A stretch of 64,000 bases of DNA from Acidaminobacter sp. Its GTDB lineage: Bacteria; Bacillota_A; Clostridia; Peptostreptococcales; Acidaminobacteraceae. Where the stretch lies: positions 14,682 to 78,681 of the forward strand of contig WXFH01000036.1 in the NCBI GenBank assembly GCA_009881125.1. Reading direction: 5' to 3'. Position numbers and translations under genes: made by a program. Positions 7,887-16,039 of the stretch are shown here, in pieces. The notes beneath the pieces are model-generated. The model searched no databases. It saw only the letters and a list, made by a program, of their open reading frames with translations, and was not told the origin of the DNA. Numbering within the stretch: the stretch's first letter is position 1; each line of letters opens with the position of its first letter.

Positions 7887-7899
7887 GTGTCAGACACCG
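7887..7899. repeat. Short palindrome GGTGTC-A-GACACC
   Basis: This is a 13-bp dyad with one central base. As I recall, the same core sequence is common next to REP-associated (Y1) transposase elements in other bacteria. No transposase is present here, so at most it is a solitary remnant. Confidence 0.35.
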
Positions 7900-8035
7900 C
7901 CTTCTTCACAATTGACAACGTCTGCGGCTTCCATCTGCTACTGACTTTTTTGCTGGAAATAATTATGCGTTATTTTCAAAATTTTGTGTGAAAGCAGTAG
8001 AAATGTTGATGTAAATAATGTAAAATGGAATCAAT

Positions 8036-8075
8036 AAGTGGGTAAAAGTGGGTCAAAGTGGTATAAAGTGTAATA
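8036..8075 (+). promoter_or_regulatory. MraZ operator: four direct repeats with 10-bp period
   Basis: Four consecutive 10-bp units begin AAGTGGGTAA, AAGTGGGTCA, AAGTGGTATA and AAGTGTAATA. The TGGG core spaced at 10 bp is the known binding pattern of MraZ, which regulates its own dcw operon. The last two units degenerate, so two to three strong contacts are expected. The array sits 37 bp before the mraZ start. Confidence 0.8.
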
Positions 8076-8112
8076 GTTGATCCTGAAGTGTTATAGAAAA
8101 GGGGGCGGGGCC

Positions 8113-8544
8113 ATGTTTATCGGTGAATTCACACATGCTTTGGATGCCAAAGGCCGCGTCAGCATCCCTTCAAAATTCAGAGAATCTTTGGGTGATCTGT
8201 TCTATATCACAAAAGGCCTGGACAATTGCCTCTTTGTATTTCCTGAAGAAGAATGGAAACTTTTTGAAGAAAAATTGAAAGCACTTCCAATGACGAATAA
8301 GAACGCAAGGGCGTTCGTCAGACTGTTTTTCTCGGGTGCTTCCGAATGCGAGCTGGACAAGCAGGGCCGCATACTGATTCCGCAGACATTGAGAGAACAT
8401 GCAGCTATAGAACGTGAAGCCGTTATCATTGGCACTGGGACTCGCATTGAGATCTGGAGCCAGGACGGCTGGAACGGCTACATTGATCCTGAAAATATCG
8501 ATTATGATGAGATCGCAGAACATATGGCTGAACTTGGAATATAA
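8113..8544 (+). CDS. mraZ: Transcriptional regulator / division-cluster protein MraZ
   Basis: MraZ is an AbrB-like DNA-binding protein that assembles into rings and controls the dcw operon by binding repeated TGGG boxes. The 143-residue protein starts [21 protein letters not shown], the canonical N-terminus, and contains the second half-repeat [18 protein letters not shown]. An in-frame ATG 36 nt upstream would add residues not found in the family, and the purine-rich GGGGGCGGGG lies just before the chosen ATG. Its candidate operator is directly upstream (8036-8075), which implies autoregulation. It is the first gene of the long division/cell-wall operon. Confidence 0.96.
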   Translation: MFIGEFTHALDAKGRVSIPSKFRESLGDLFYITKGLDNCLFVFPEEEWKLFEEKLKALPMTNKNARAFVRLFFSGASECELDKQGRILIPQTLREHAAIEREAVIIGTGTRIEIWSQDGWNGYIDPENIDYDEIAEHMAELGI

Positions 8545-8564
8545 CAGGAGAAGGAGGTATGACC

Positions 8565-9497
8565 GTGGCGTTTGAACATGTCAGCGTACTATTGGAAGCT
8601 TGCATTGACGCACTTGAGATCCGGGAGAACGGAGACTACGTGGACTGTACACTCGGCGGCGGCGGTCACTCCGAAGCCATTTTGGAGAAATTGCCGGAAG
8701 GCAGGCTGGCGGGCATCGATCAGGATCGTGATGCATTAGCTGCTGCAACGTCAAGGTTAAAGCGTTTTGGAGATCATTTTTATCCGGTTCACAGCAATTT
8801 TGTTCACATTAAGAATGTGATAGAAGATCTTGGATGGCCTGGTGTAGACGGTATATTGATTGACCTGGGCGTTTCCTCCTACCAGCTGGATGAAGCAGAG
8901 CGTGGGTTTTCTTATATGAACGAAGGTCTCCTCGATATGAGAATGGATCAAACACAGTCGCTGACAGCGGAAGAGGTCATCAATACATATTCTGAGAAGT
9001 CTCTTTACGAAGTTATTAGAGATTACGGTGAAGAGAAATGGGCTTCAAGAATTGCAAAATTCATTGTTGAAGCCAGGAGACAAGCGCCAATCAAAAAAAC
9101 CTCCGAACTGGTTTCCATCATAAAAGCGGCCATACCCTCCAAAGCCAGACAGGATGGTCCGCATCCCGCAAAAAGAACTTTTCAGGCGATTCGCATTGAA
9201 GTCAATGATGAGCTTGGAATTATTGAAAAGACCATCAGAGACGGAGTAGAAACTTTGAAACCGGGTGGCAGGATGGCGATCCTCACCTTTCATTCACTTG
9301 AGGATCGCATTGTCAAGCAGACATTTAAGGATTTATCAACAGCGTGCATATGCCCGCCTGAATTTCCTGTCTGTGTCTGCAATCGAAAAGCCATAGTCAA
9401 AACCATCACTCGAAAACCAATTCTGCCTTCTGAAGAAGAGCTTGAATATAATCCTAGAGCGAGAAGCGCAAAACTTAGAATAGCAGAAAAATTGTAA
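8565..9497 (+). CDS. rsmH: 16S rRNA (cytosine(1402)-N4)-methyltransferase
   Basis: RsmH (MraW) uses S-adenosylmethionine to methylate N4 of C1402 in the decoding centre of 16S rRNA. The protein begins [16 protein letters not shown] and shows the SAM-binding loop [14 protein letters not shown] and the motif [20 protein letters not shown]. The start is set at GTG 8565: AAGGAGGT (8551-8558) is 6 nt from this codon but only one base from the upstream ATG at 8559. The product is 310 residues, typical for the family. It follows mraZ by 20 bp in the dcw operon. Confidence 0.95.
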   Translation: MAFEHVSVLLEACIDALEIRENGDYVDCTLGGGGHSEAILEKLPEGRLAGIDQDRDALAAATSRLKRFGDHFYPVHSNFVHIKNVIEDLGWPGVDGILIDLGVSSYQLDEAERGFSYMNEGLLDMRMDQTQSLTAEEVINTYSEKSLYEVIRDYGEEKWASRIAKFIVEARRQAPIKKTSELVSIIKAAIPSKARQDGPHPAKRTFQAIRIEVNDELGIIEKTIRDGVETLKPGGRMAILTFHSLEDRIVKQTFKDLSTACICPPEFPVCVCNRKAIVKTITRKPILPSEEELEYNPRARSAKLRIAEKL

Positions 9498-9516
9498 GGT
9501 GCAGGGGGTCATGACC

Positions 9517-9993
9517 ATGTCAGCAGCAAGAACTATGACAGACTTTCAAAATTATGATGATTATCGCGCTTACATATTAAGAAAAAATGTAGAAGATGCT
9601 GCTGACCGACACGAAGAGAAAGCATCGAGAAAAAAGCAGCGCAGAAGACTCTCCATGTCTTTGAGAATTATTGCTTTTTCAGCGCTGCTCTTTATCATGC
9701 TCTCAGTGGTCGTCATCCGTTATGCGGATGTCTATGAAGCGAAATATGACATACATGCTATGCAGTCTGAGATCAAGCAGATCAACCAAGAGATTGAAGA
9801 AATCAGAGCCTCCATGGACAGTACAGTCTCGCTGGAAAATGTTGAGAGGGTTGCGGTACAAGAACTTAAAATGCAATATCCACAACCGGAACAAATCGTT
9901 TATTTGACATCTAACTGGAAATACTCCCTTGACAGCGCCGCCAAAAGTGATTATGTTGTAGAGGATGGAAATACAACAGGTTCCATGAACTGA
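9517..9993 (+). CDS. ftsL: Cell division protein FtsL-like
   Basis: This is a bitopic membrane protein of 158 residues: a basic cytoplasmic N-tail (RKKQRRR at 39-45), one transmembrane segment at about 50-69, then an extracytoplasmic heptad-like coiled coil (about 75-100). That is the FtsL layout, and FtsL forms a complex with DivIC and DivIB that activates the septal synthase FtsW-PBP. Sequence conservation in this family is low, so the call rests on topology and on position between rsmH and the class B PBP gene. The start ATG 9517 is chosen because AGGGGG lies 8 nt upstream; a GTG at 9499 and an ATG at 9511 are worse placed. Confidence 0.8.
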   Translation: MSAARTMTDFQNYDDYRAYILRKNVEDAADRHEEKASRKKQRRRLSMSLRIIAFSALLFIMLSVVVIRYADVYEAKYDIHAMQSEIKQINQEIEEIRASMDSTVSLENVERVAVQELKMQYPQPEQIVYLTSNWKYSLDSAAKSDYVVEDGNTTGSMN

Positions 9994-10076
9994 CCTCCAC
10001 TTGACTGCGAATGATATTGCAGTCAGTACATCCAGAGAGTTATGGCACCTTGTAGACCTGTGGAAGGAAGGCTTCT

Positions 10077-12041
10077 ATGACGAAACCAAATAAGATGCAT
10101 CGACTTCGTTTATGGGCTGCCTATCTTATAGTCAGCCTTATTTTATTCGGGCTGATTGGAAGACTGGCATACATACAAGTCATAAATAATGAATTCTATC
10201 TTTCAAAAGCACTCAGCCATCAAATCCGGGATATTCCTCTTCCGGCACTTCGCGGTGACATCTTGGACCGCAATGGCATGAAACTGGCTTTCTCCATGAG
10301 CACCTTTACGGTATGGGCGAGGCCGGCAGATGTTGATGACCCTGAAGCACACGGAGAGGCTTTATCGACTATCCTGGACGAATCGGCGGCTGGTATTTCT
10401 GCAAGAATCAGCAATCCCGAAAGTACTTTGGTACGCGTCGCGAAGGGATTGACCAAGTCAAAAGCCGACTTGGTCCGAAACAAAGGCCTAAAAGGTGTTT
10501 GGGTGACTGAGTCGAGCAAGCGGGTTTATCCTTATGGCAACTTCGCCGCTCATATTATTGGTCATTCGACTGAGGATGGCGATGGCTTGTCCGGTATAGA
10601 GCAAATGTTGGACGAAGCGCTGTCAGGTCTTGACGGTAAGATTGTCTCTCATACAGATGCCGCCGGCAGAACACTCCCGGTAGGGGATGAAAAAGTATAC
10701 GAGCCAGAAGATGGCTATAATGTAGTTCTGACGCTCGACGAAGTAATTCAACACTTTACTGAGAAAGCGGTGGATGGTGGTCTTAAGGACTTTGGTGCCA
10801 AGCGCATTATGGCGGTTGTCATGGATCCAATGACCGGAGAGGTTCTGGCTATGACAACGAAGCCGGATTACGATCCCAATACACCCCGGGAGCTGACTTC
10901 CTTTTTCACAGCGGAGGAAATTGCCGCAATGGATAATGACGCTATGTTTCAGGCGTGGAATCAGATCTGGCGAAACCCAATTGTCAGCGATACTTACGAG
11001 CCGGGATCTACCTTTAAATTACTGACAGCTGCGGCTGGACTGGAAGAAGATAAAGTAAGTGTGAATTCAACTTTCAATGACAAAGGCTATATTATTGTCA
11101 ACGGTGTCAGAATCAACTGCTGGAGAAGCAATAACCCTCACGGGCTACAGACGCTGACTCAGGGTCTTGAAAACTCTTGCAACCCTGTGTTTATTGAAAT
11201 TGGTCAAAGACTTGGCACCGAGACCTTTTTCAATTACGTTGAGGATTTTGGATTCACAGAAAAAACGGGGATCCTGCTTCCGGCTGAAGGCAATGCGCTC
11301 GTTCAGGCAGAAGAGAGGATTGGCCCCGTTGAGCTTGCCACCATGTCCTTTGGCCACGGCGTCTCTACGACACCTATTCAAGTGGCAACGGCAGTTTCCG
11401 CGATCGTCAATGGCGGCAATTTGATGCAGCCGTTGATAGTCAAATCCTTATCTGATGATGAGGGAAATGTCGTGGAGTCATTTGAGCCTAAAGTCAGACG
11501 TCAAGTGATTTCAAAAGAAACTTCGGATGAAATGCGAAAAATGATGGAATCTGTCGTCCTCAAAGGTTCAGGAAAGAAGGCTTACATTCCGGGTATTGGC
11601 GTGGGCGGCAAAACAGGTACAACAGAGAAACTGGTTGACGGCCGTTATTCCAAGGACCTTGCTTATGCTTCTTTTGTTGGATTCGCACCTGTTGATGACC
11701 CCAAAGTTGTGGTTTTGGTGATCGTTGATGAGCCTAAAGATATCAACTTTGGCAGTGTTGTTGCGGCACCGATCGCACACAACATATTGCTGGATACTTT
11801 GAGATATATGAAGGTGGAGCCTGAAATCCTGGATGCTGCTAAAATGGTCACAGTCCCTGATTTGACCGGAAAGACATTCAAGCAGGCGCAAGCAATTCTC
11901 GACGCATCTGAATTGTTGCTCAATACTGTGCCAATTGATCTGGATGATCCTGAAGCGATTGTTCAAATGCAGTATCCTGCTGCGGGAGAAAAAATTCGTC
12001 AACACTCGATTGTAATCTTGTCTTTTGATACGACGCATTAA
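10077..12041 (+). CDS. Class B penicillin-binding protein, SpoVD/FtsI type, with one PASTA domain
   Basis: This monofunctional D,D-transpeptidase cross-links septal peptidoglycan. The 654-residue protein has a membrane anchor at about 12-34, a dimerisation region (RGDILDRNG), and a transpeptidase domain with SxxK STFK (Ser311, Lys314), SxN in ENSCNP, and KTG at 512-514. A single PASTA domain occupies about 590-650 (VPDLTGKTFKQAQ onward), as in SpoVD and some FtsI/Pbp2b proteins. It sits between ftsL and murE and is the likely partner of the SEDS protein at 16040. An inverted repeat GACTGC/GCAGTC lies in the 80-bp gap before it. Whether it serves vegetative division or sporulation cannot be decided by sequence; the absence of a second such gene here favours division. 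Confidence 0.93.
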   Translation: MTKPNKMHRLRLWAAYLIVSLILFGLIGRLAYIQVINNEFYLSKALSHQIRDIPLPALRGDILDRNGMKLAFSMSTFTVWARPADVDDPEAHGEALSTILDESAAGISARISNPESTLVRVAKGLTKSKADLVRNKGLKGVWVTESSKRVYPYGNFAAHIIGHSTEDGDGLSGIEQMLDEALSGLDGKIVSHTDAAGRTLPVGDEKVYEPEDGYNVVLTLDEVIQHFTEKAVDGGLKDFGAKRIMAVVMDPMTGEVLAMTTKPDYDPNTPRELTSFFTAEEIAAMDNDAMFQAWNQIWRNPIVSDTYEPGSTFKLLTAAAGLEEDKVSVNSTFNDKGYIIVNGVRINCWRSNNPHGLQTLTQGLENSCNPVFIEIGQRLGTETFFNYVEDFGFTEKTGILLPAEGNALVQAEERIGPVELATMSFGHGVSTTPIQVATAVSAIVNGGNLMQPLIVKSLSDDEGNVVESFEPKVRRQVISKETSDEMRKMMESVVLKGSGKKAYIPGIGVGGKTGTTEKLVDGRYSKDLAYASFVGFAPVDDPKVVVLVIVDEPKDINFGSVVAAPIAHNILLDTLRYMKVEPEILDAAKMVTVPDLTGKTFKQAQAILDASELLLNTVPIDLDDPEAIVQMQYPAAGEKIRQHSIVILSFDTTH

Positions 12042-12057
12042 AAAATAGTATTAAAAA

Positions 12058-12066
12058 TGCTATAAT
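12058..12066 (+). promoter_or_regulatory. Extended -10 promoter candidate ahead of murE
   Basis: TGCTATAAT is a perfect extended -10 element (TG-n-TATAAT). No matched -35 is visible at 17 bp. A start near 12073 would fall inside the terminator hairpin at 12070-12099, giving murE mRNA a 5' stem-loop. Confidence 0.45.
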
Positions 12067-12069
12067 AAG

Positions 12070-12107
12070 AAGGCAATTTGTTGTATACTAAATTGCCTTT
12101 TTGTTTT
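12070..12107 (+). terminator. Hairpin terminator between spoVD/ftsI and murE
   Basis: AAGGCAATTT (12070-12079) pairs perfectly with AAATTGCCTT (12090-12099) around a 10-nt loop, followed by TTTGTTTT. It probably reduces readthrough into murE and splits the dcw cluster into two segments. Confidence 0.75.
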
Positions 12108-12125
12108 ATCGATTTTCAGGACAGG

Positions 12126-13637
12126 ATGTGGATACAGTTGAATTTGGAATGTTTGTTGGAGGGACTCTCCTGTGAGTGTCTTAAAGGACAACTGAATGTT
12201 GAAATAAACGGTATACAAACAGACTCCAGAAGTATAGGCCCTGGAAACCTGTTTATTGCGATGGAAGGAATTACCACAGATGGCCATCGTTTTTTGAGCC
12301 AGGCAGCAAGTCAGGGGGCTATCGCGGCGCTCGTAGAAAAATCCAAAGAGGCGCTGAACCTTGACCTCGAATCGTCCGGATTTCATTGTGTCGTTCGGGT
12401 TGAAAGCTTGAGCCGTAATCTTGCGCTCTTGGGTTCGCGCTTCTATGAGAATCCCTCGGAAGCTATGACTGTGATTGGCATTACTGGAACGAATGGCAAA
12501 ACCTCGGTTGCTCAGATGCTTGCGGATGCCCTGGAGAGTCTAGGGAAGCGGGTGGGAGTTTTTGGAACCATCGGCAACCGTATTGGGGATCAGACTTTTG
12601 AAACACAGAACACCACTCCCGAGCCGGTAGCGCTCCAGCGGCTGTTTCGTAATGCTGTGAATGCCGGCGCATCGCATCTGATAATGGAAGTGTCCTCCCA
12701 TGGGCTCGAACTGGGGCGTGTAGACCACACACATTTTAAATGCGCTGTATTCACGAATTTGACGGAAGATCATTTGGACTTTCATGGTGATATGGAGTCT
12801 TATTTTCAAGCGAAACTGAGACTCTTTGAGATGAATCAAGGCATCGCGGTCGTCAATTGGGAGGACGCCTATGGAAAGCGTCTGGTTGAGCGTCTGCGTG
12901 CATCCGGGAAACAGGTAGTCACTTATGGTCTGTCTCGGGTTTGTGATTTTCGGGCGGATGAGATCGCCTGGACGCCGCTTGGCACTGAATTTATTCTGAA
13001 CATGCCAGAGGATGAATCTAAGGTATGCGTTCCCGGACTCGGACGAATCCAGGTTTTTAATGCTTTAGCAGTTTTTGCGACATTGTCGGTGCTTGGCTTT
13101 CAAACGGATGCCGTCATTCGCTCATCCGGAAGTTTGAAAGCGGTACCGGGCAGAATGGAGCGCATTGATGGAATTTGGCCTTTTGATGTTTTTGTCGATT
13201 TTGCCCACACCCCCGACGCACTCAGGAATGTTCTTGAGATCGCCAGGGAAATGACTAAGGGCAAACTTCGCGTTCTGTTCGGCTGCGGCGGCGACAGAGA
13301 CCGGATTAAGCGTCCAGTTATGGGGCAGCTTGCAGCGACTCTGGCGGATGAAGTTTTTCTGACCAGCGACAATCCCAGGACAGAAAGCGCTGAGTCAATA
13401 TTGGCGGAGGTTTTGGCGGGAATTCCGGAAACTGTAATGGGCAAGGTGCTGGTTGAGGTCGACCGCCATTTAGCGATTCAGACTGCGGTTCGCCGTTTGG
13501 AAGAAGGTGATGTTCTGATTCTGGCAGGAAAGGGGCATGAACCCTATCAAATAATCGGAACGACCAAACACCATTTTGACGACAGAGAAGAAGCACTTGA
13601 GGCACTTAAAGCAGTAATGGCGTCCAAAGTGATTTAG
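12126..13637 (+). CDS. murE: UDP-MurNAc-L-Ala-D-Glu:meso-DAP ligase
   Basis: MurE adds the third stem-peptide residue to the UDP-MurNAc dipeptide in the cytosol. The protein (503 residues from ATG 12126) has the Mur-ligase ATP loop GITGTNGKTS, the central domain with EVSSHGL and FTNLTEDHLDFHG, and the C-terminal motif DNPR, which marks meso-diaminopimelate specificity and agrees with dapF in this window. The start is uncertain: ATG 12126 has AGGACAGG just upstream, while TTG 12138 gives the more typical N-terminus NLECLLEGL with AGGATGTGG at a better distance. Longer in-frame starts would overlap the terminator and are unlikely. Confidence 0.95.
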   Translation: MWIQLNLECLLEGLSCECLKGQLNVEINGIQTDSRSIGPGNLFIAMEGITTDGHRFLSQAASQGAIAALVEKSKEALNLDLESSGFHCVVRVESLSRNLALLGSRFYENPSEAMTVIGITGTNGKTSVAQMLADALESLGKRVGVFGTIGNRIGDQTFETQNTTPEPVALQRLFRNAVNAGASHLIMEVSSHGLELGRVDHTHFKCAVFTNLTEDHLDFHGDMESYFQAKLRLFEMNQGIAVVNWEDAYGKRLVERLRASGKQVVTYGLSRVCDFRADEIAWTPLGTEFILNMPEDESKVCVPGLGRIQVFNALAVFATLSVLGFQTDAVIRSSGSLKAVPGRMERIDGIWPFDVFVDFAHTPDALRNVLEIAREMTKGKLRVLFGCGGDRDRIKRPVMGQLAATLADEVFLTSDNPRTESAESILAEVLAGIPETVMGKVLVEVDRHLAIQTAVRRLEEGDVLILAGKGHEPYQIIGTTKHHFDDREEALEALKAVMASKVI

Positions 13638-13687
13638 ATATAAGTGGAACAACAATAGCTGCATACTAGAATTTGTGGAGGCGTTTT

Positions 13688-14641
13688 ATGATTCAGTCAT
13701 TTTTGCTGGTGAGTATCATAACACTGGCAGTTGGAATAGGGCTCGGGTTTGCGCTGATCCCTCTTTTGAGAAAGATGAAATTTGGGCAGAGTATCCGAGA
13801 GGAAGGGCCAAAGGCGCATTTGGCTAAATCCGGGACACCCACCATGGGTGGATTGATTTTCATGACAGCAGTCGTAGGGGTTATACTGATGCGAGGCAGG
13901 TTTGGACAGGAGGCTATGTTGTTTTTACTTCTGTTTGGGGGCCTTGGTGTCGTTGGTTTTGCGGATGATTATCTTAAAATTATTCGTAAAAAGAATTTGG
14001 GACTCCGTGCATGGCAAAAACTCGTCGGACAATTCGCAGTTGCAGTGGCTGGTGCTTGGTATGCCGGCACTGCTTTTGGAACCGGAATTATAATTCCGGG
14101 AACTGGTCAGGTGCTGGATCTTGGAGTCATCTACTTTCCTTTTATAGTATTTGTAATCCTGGCACTTTCAAATGGGATCAATCTTACGGATGGATTGGAC
14201 GGATTAGCCGGATCTGTGACAATGCTGACAGCTTTGACAATCGCGGTGATGTCCTACCGCATGGGCGCTTTCGAAAATGGCATGCTGGCTTCTATTTTGG
14301 CTGGCGGTTTGCTGGCATTTCTCTTTTTCAATCGATATCCTGCCAAGGTTTTTATGGGTGATGTGGGTTCGCTGGCTCTCGGCGGCGCTATAACCGCATT
14401 GTCTCTTTCAACTGGGACTGTACTATGGATCCTGATTTTTGGCGTGATTTATGTCATTGAGACATTCAGTGTCGTGTTGCAGGTAGGGTCATACAAACTC
14501 AGACATAAGCGCTTGTTTAAAATGGCCCCAATACATCACCATTTTGAATTGTCGGGCTGGCACGAAACAAAAGTAGTGGTTGTGTTTAATGTGGTGACCG
14601 TATTAGGCTGTATACTCAGTCTGTGGCTGCTGCGTTTATAA
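13688..14641 (+). CDS. mraY: Phospho-MurNAc-pentapeptide transferase
   Basis: MraY transfers phospho-MurNAc-pentapeptide to undecaprenyl phosphate to make lipid I at the cytoplasmic membrane. The 317-residue product has about ten hydrophobic segments and the family motifs GTPTMGG, GFADDYLK (Mg-binding aspartates), NGINLTDGLDGLAG, FMGDVGSLALGG and PIHHHFEL. ATG 13688 is preceded by GGAGGC at 5 nt; an in-frame upstream codon at 13673 has no such support. MurF, which makes its substrate, is not encoded in the cluster. Confidence 0.96.
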   Translation: MIQSFLLVSIITLAVGIGLGFALIPLLRKMKFGQSIREEGPKAHLAKSGTPTMGGLIFMTAVVGVILMRGRFGQEAMLFLLLFGGLGVVGFADDYLKIIRKKNLGLRAWQKLVGQFAVAVAGAWYAGTAFGTGIIIPGTGQVLDLGVIYFPFIVFVILALSNGINLTDGLDGLAGSVTMLTALTIAVMSYRMGAFENGMLASILAGGLLAFLFFNRYPAKVFMGDVGSLALGGAITALSLSTGTVLWILIFGVIYVIETFSVVLQVGSYKLRHKRLFKMAPIHHHFELSGWHETKVVVVFNVVTVLGCILSLWLLRL

Positions 14642-14657
14642 AAAGGGGGGAACTGGA

Positions 14658-16034
14658 GTGACAGAAGAAAAGAGAGCCTTAGTCGTTGGACTTGCCAAGT
14701 CAGGGATTCCGGCTGTAAAGGCGCTGAATCAGTCGGGCTATGCTGTAGATTTAAATGACTTGAAGACGTCAGAATCCTTCGAAAATATATTGCCTACTTT
14801 GGCTGGATGTTATAGAGACACTCTATTTGGCAGACACCCGGAGATAGAAAAAATCTCCTGCTATGATCTGATCCTCGTCAGTCCCGGCGTGCCTATGGAT
14901 TTGCCCTTTATTGCAGCAGCAAAATCAGCTGGGATTGAAATCATTGGTGAACTCGAACTAGGTTTCAGACTTGCAAAGGGAAAGTTTTTCGCCATCACAG
15001 GTACGAACGGAAAAACTACTACGACGGCATTGACTGGAGAAATTTTCAAAGCAGCAGGCAGGCATGCCATTGTGGCCGGCAATATTGGTCAATCTGTGGT
15101 TGAACTTGCATCAATTTCAACAGATGAAACCAACTGGATTACCGAGGTCAGCAGTTTTCAGCTTGAAACGGTTCAAGCCTTTCATCCGTCTATCTCAGCC
15201 ATCTTAAATGTGACACCGGATCATTTAAATAGACACAAGACAATGGAAAATTATACAGATGCCAAATGCAGAATTTTTGAAAATGCTGGTGCGGATGATG
15301 TGGTTCTTCTAAATGCAGACAATCCTGAAACCTTTGCGCTGATGGAACGCGCGGCGAAAACCGGCGCCAGGGTCACTTTGTTCAGCAGAAAGGCGGAGGT
15401 GGAAGACGGGGTATACTGTGATCCGGCTTCCGGTGAAATAATTCTGGCGGATGCAAAACAGGGTTTAAAAGAAAGGCTTATGGATCATAGGGAGATCTTT
15501 ATCCCAGGCAGCCACAATCTCGAAAATGCTTTAGCAGCTGCTGGAATTGCTTATTTCGCTGGGATCAAGCCTGAAGTGATCGCTTCTGTGCTCAAGTCTT
15601 TTCAAGGTGTAGAGCACCGGATAGAATTTGTTCGTGAGATTAACAGCGTTTATTACTACAACGATTCCAAAGGGACTAATCCTGATGCGTCCATTAAAGC
15701 GGTTGAAGCAATGACACGTCCTACAGTTCTCATTGCGGGCGGAATGGATAAAGGCAGTACGTTTGATGAGTTGATTGAAGCCTTTGGCGGTCGAATTATA
15801 AAACTTATCGTGCTTGGTGAAACGGCTGCGTTTATTGAAGAAACCGCGCAAAGGCTTGGCTTTGATAACGTGGCCAGGGCCGCGACTATGGATGAGGCTG
15901 TGGTCCTTGCGGCAGCCTGTGTGCCTGAGGGTGGTGCGGTACTGCTGTCGCCTGCTTGTGCGAGTTGGGATATGTATGAGAACTTTGAAAGACGAGGAGA
16001 GCACTTTAAGCGCTGTGTCAATGAATTGAGGTGA
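14658..16034 (+). CDS. murD: UDP-N-acetylmuramoylalanine--D-glutamate ligase
   Basis: MurD adds D-glutamate to UDP-MurNAc-L-Ala using ATP in the cytosol. The 458-residue protein has the N-terminal UDP-binding Rossmann fold (VVGLAKSGIPAVKAL), the ATP loop ITGTNGKTTTTAL, the central ENxxPDHLNRH region and a C-terminal domain with YYNDSKGTNPDA and SPACASWDMYENFERRGEHFK. Start is GTG 14658, 7 nt after AAGGGGGG. It overlaps the beginning of the next reading frame, consistent with translational coupling to the SEDS gene. Confidence 0.96.
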   Translation: MTEEKRALVVGLAKSGIPAVKALNQSGYAVDLNDLKTSESFENILPTLAGCYRDTLFGRHPEIEKISCYDLILVSPGVPMDLPFIAAAKSAGIEIIGELELGFRLAKGKFFAITGTNGKTTTTALTGEIFKAAGRHAIVAGNIGQSVVELASISTDETNWITEVSSFQLETVQAFHPSISAILNVTPDHLNRHKTMENYTDAKCRIFENAGADDVVLLNADNPETFALMERAAKTGARVTLFSRKAEVEDGVYCDPASGEIILADAKQGLKERLMDHREIFIPGSHNLENALAAAGIAYFAGIKPEVIASVLKSFQGVEHRIEFVREINSVYYYNDSKGTNPDASIKAVEAMTRPTVLIAGGMDKGSTFDELIEAFGGRIIKLIVLGETAAFIEETAQRLGFDNVARAATMDEAVVLAAACVPEGGAVLLSPACASWDMYENFERRGEHFKRCVNELR

Positions 16035-16039
16035 AGATC

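Larger units (their letters stand above)
7724..8112. other. Intergenic region between lgt and mraZ
   Basis: This 389-bp gap contains the lgt terminator (7811-7837), a 13-bp dyad GGTGTC-A-GACACC (7887-7899) and the MraZ repeats (8036-8075). An AT-rich stretch at about 7960-8030 should hold the dcw promoter, but no hexamer pair with good spacing stood out. No coding potential was seen. Confidence 0.6.

Noticed and set aside
7981..8035. A sigma-A promoter for mraZ.
   Set aside because: TTGATG (8006) and TAAAAT (8021) are only 9 bp apart, and TTGTGT (7984) has no -10 at a usable distance. A promoter must exist here, but I could not place it.
8036..8075. CRISPR-like or tandem microsatellite array.
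   Set aside because: The four 10-bp units have no spacers and match the known MraZ binding pattern.
12078..12125. A longer N-terminus for MurE.
   Set aside because: It would be translated from within the terminator stem-loop, has no ribosome-binding site, and adds residues absent from the family.
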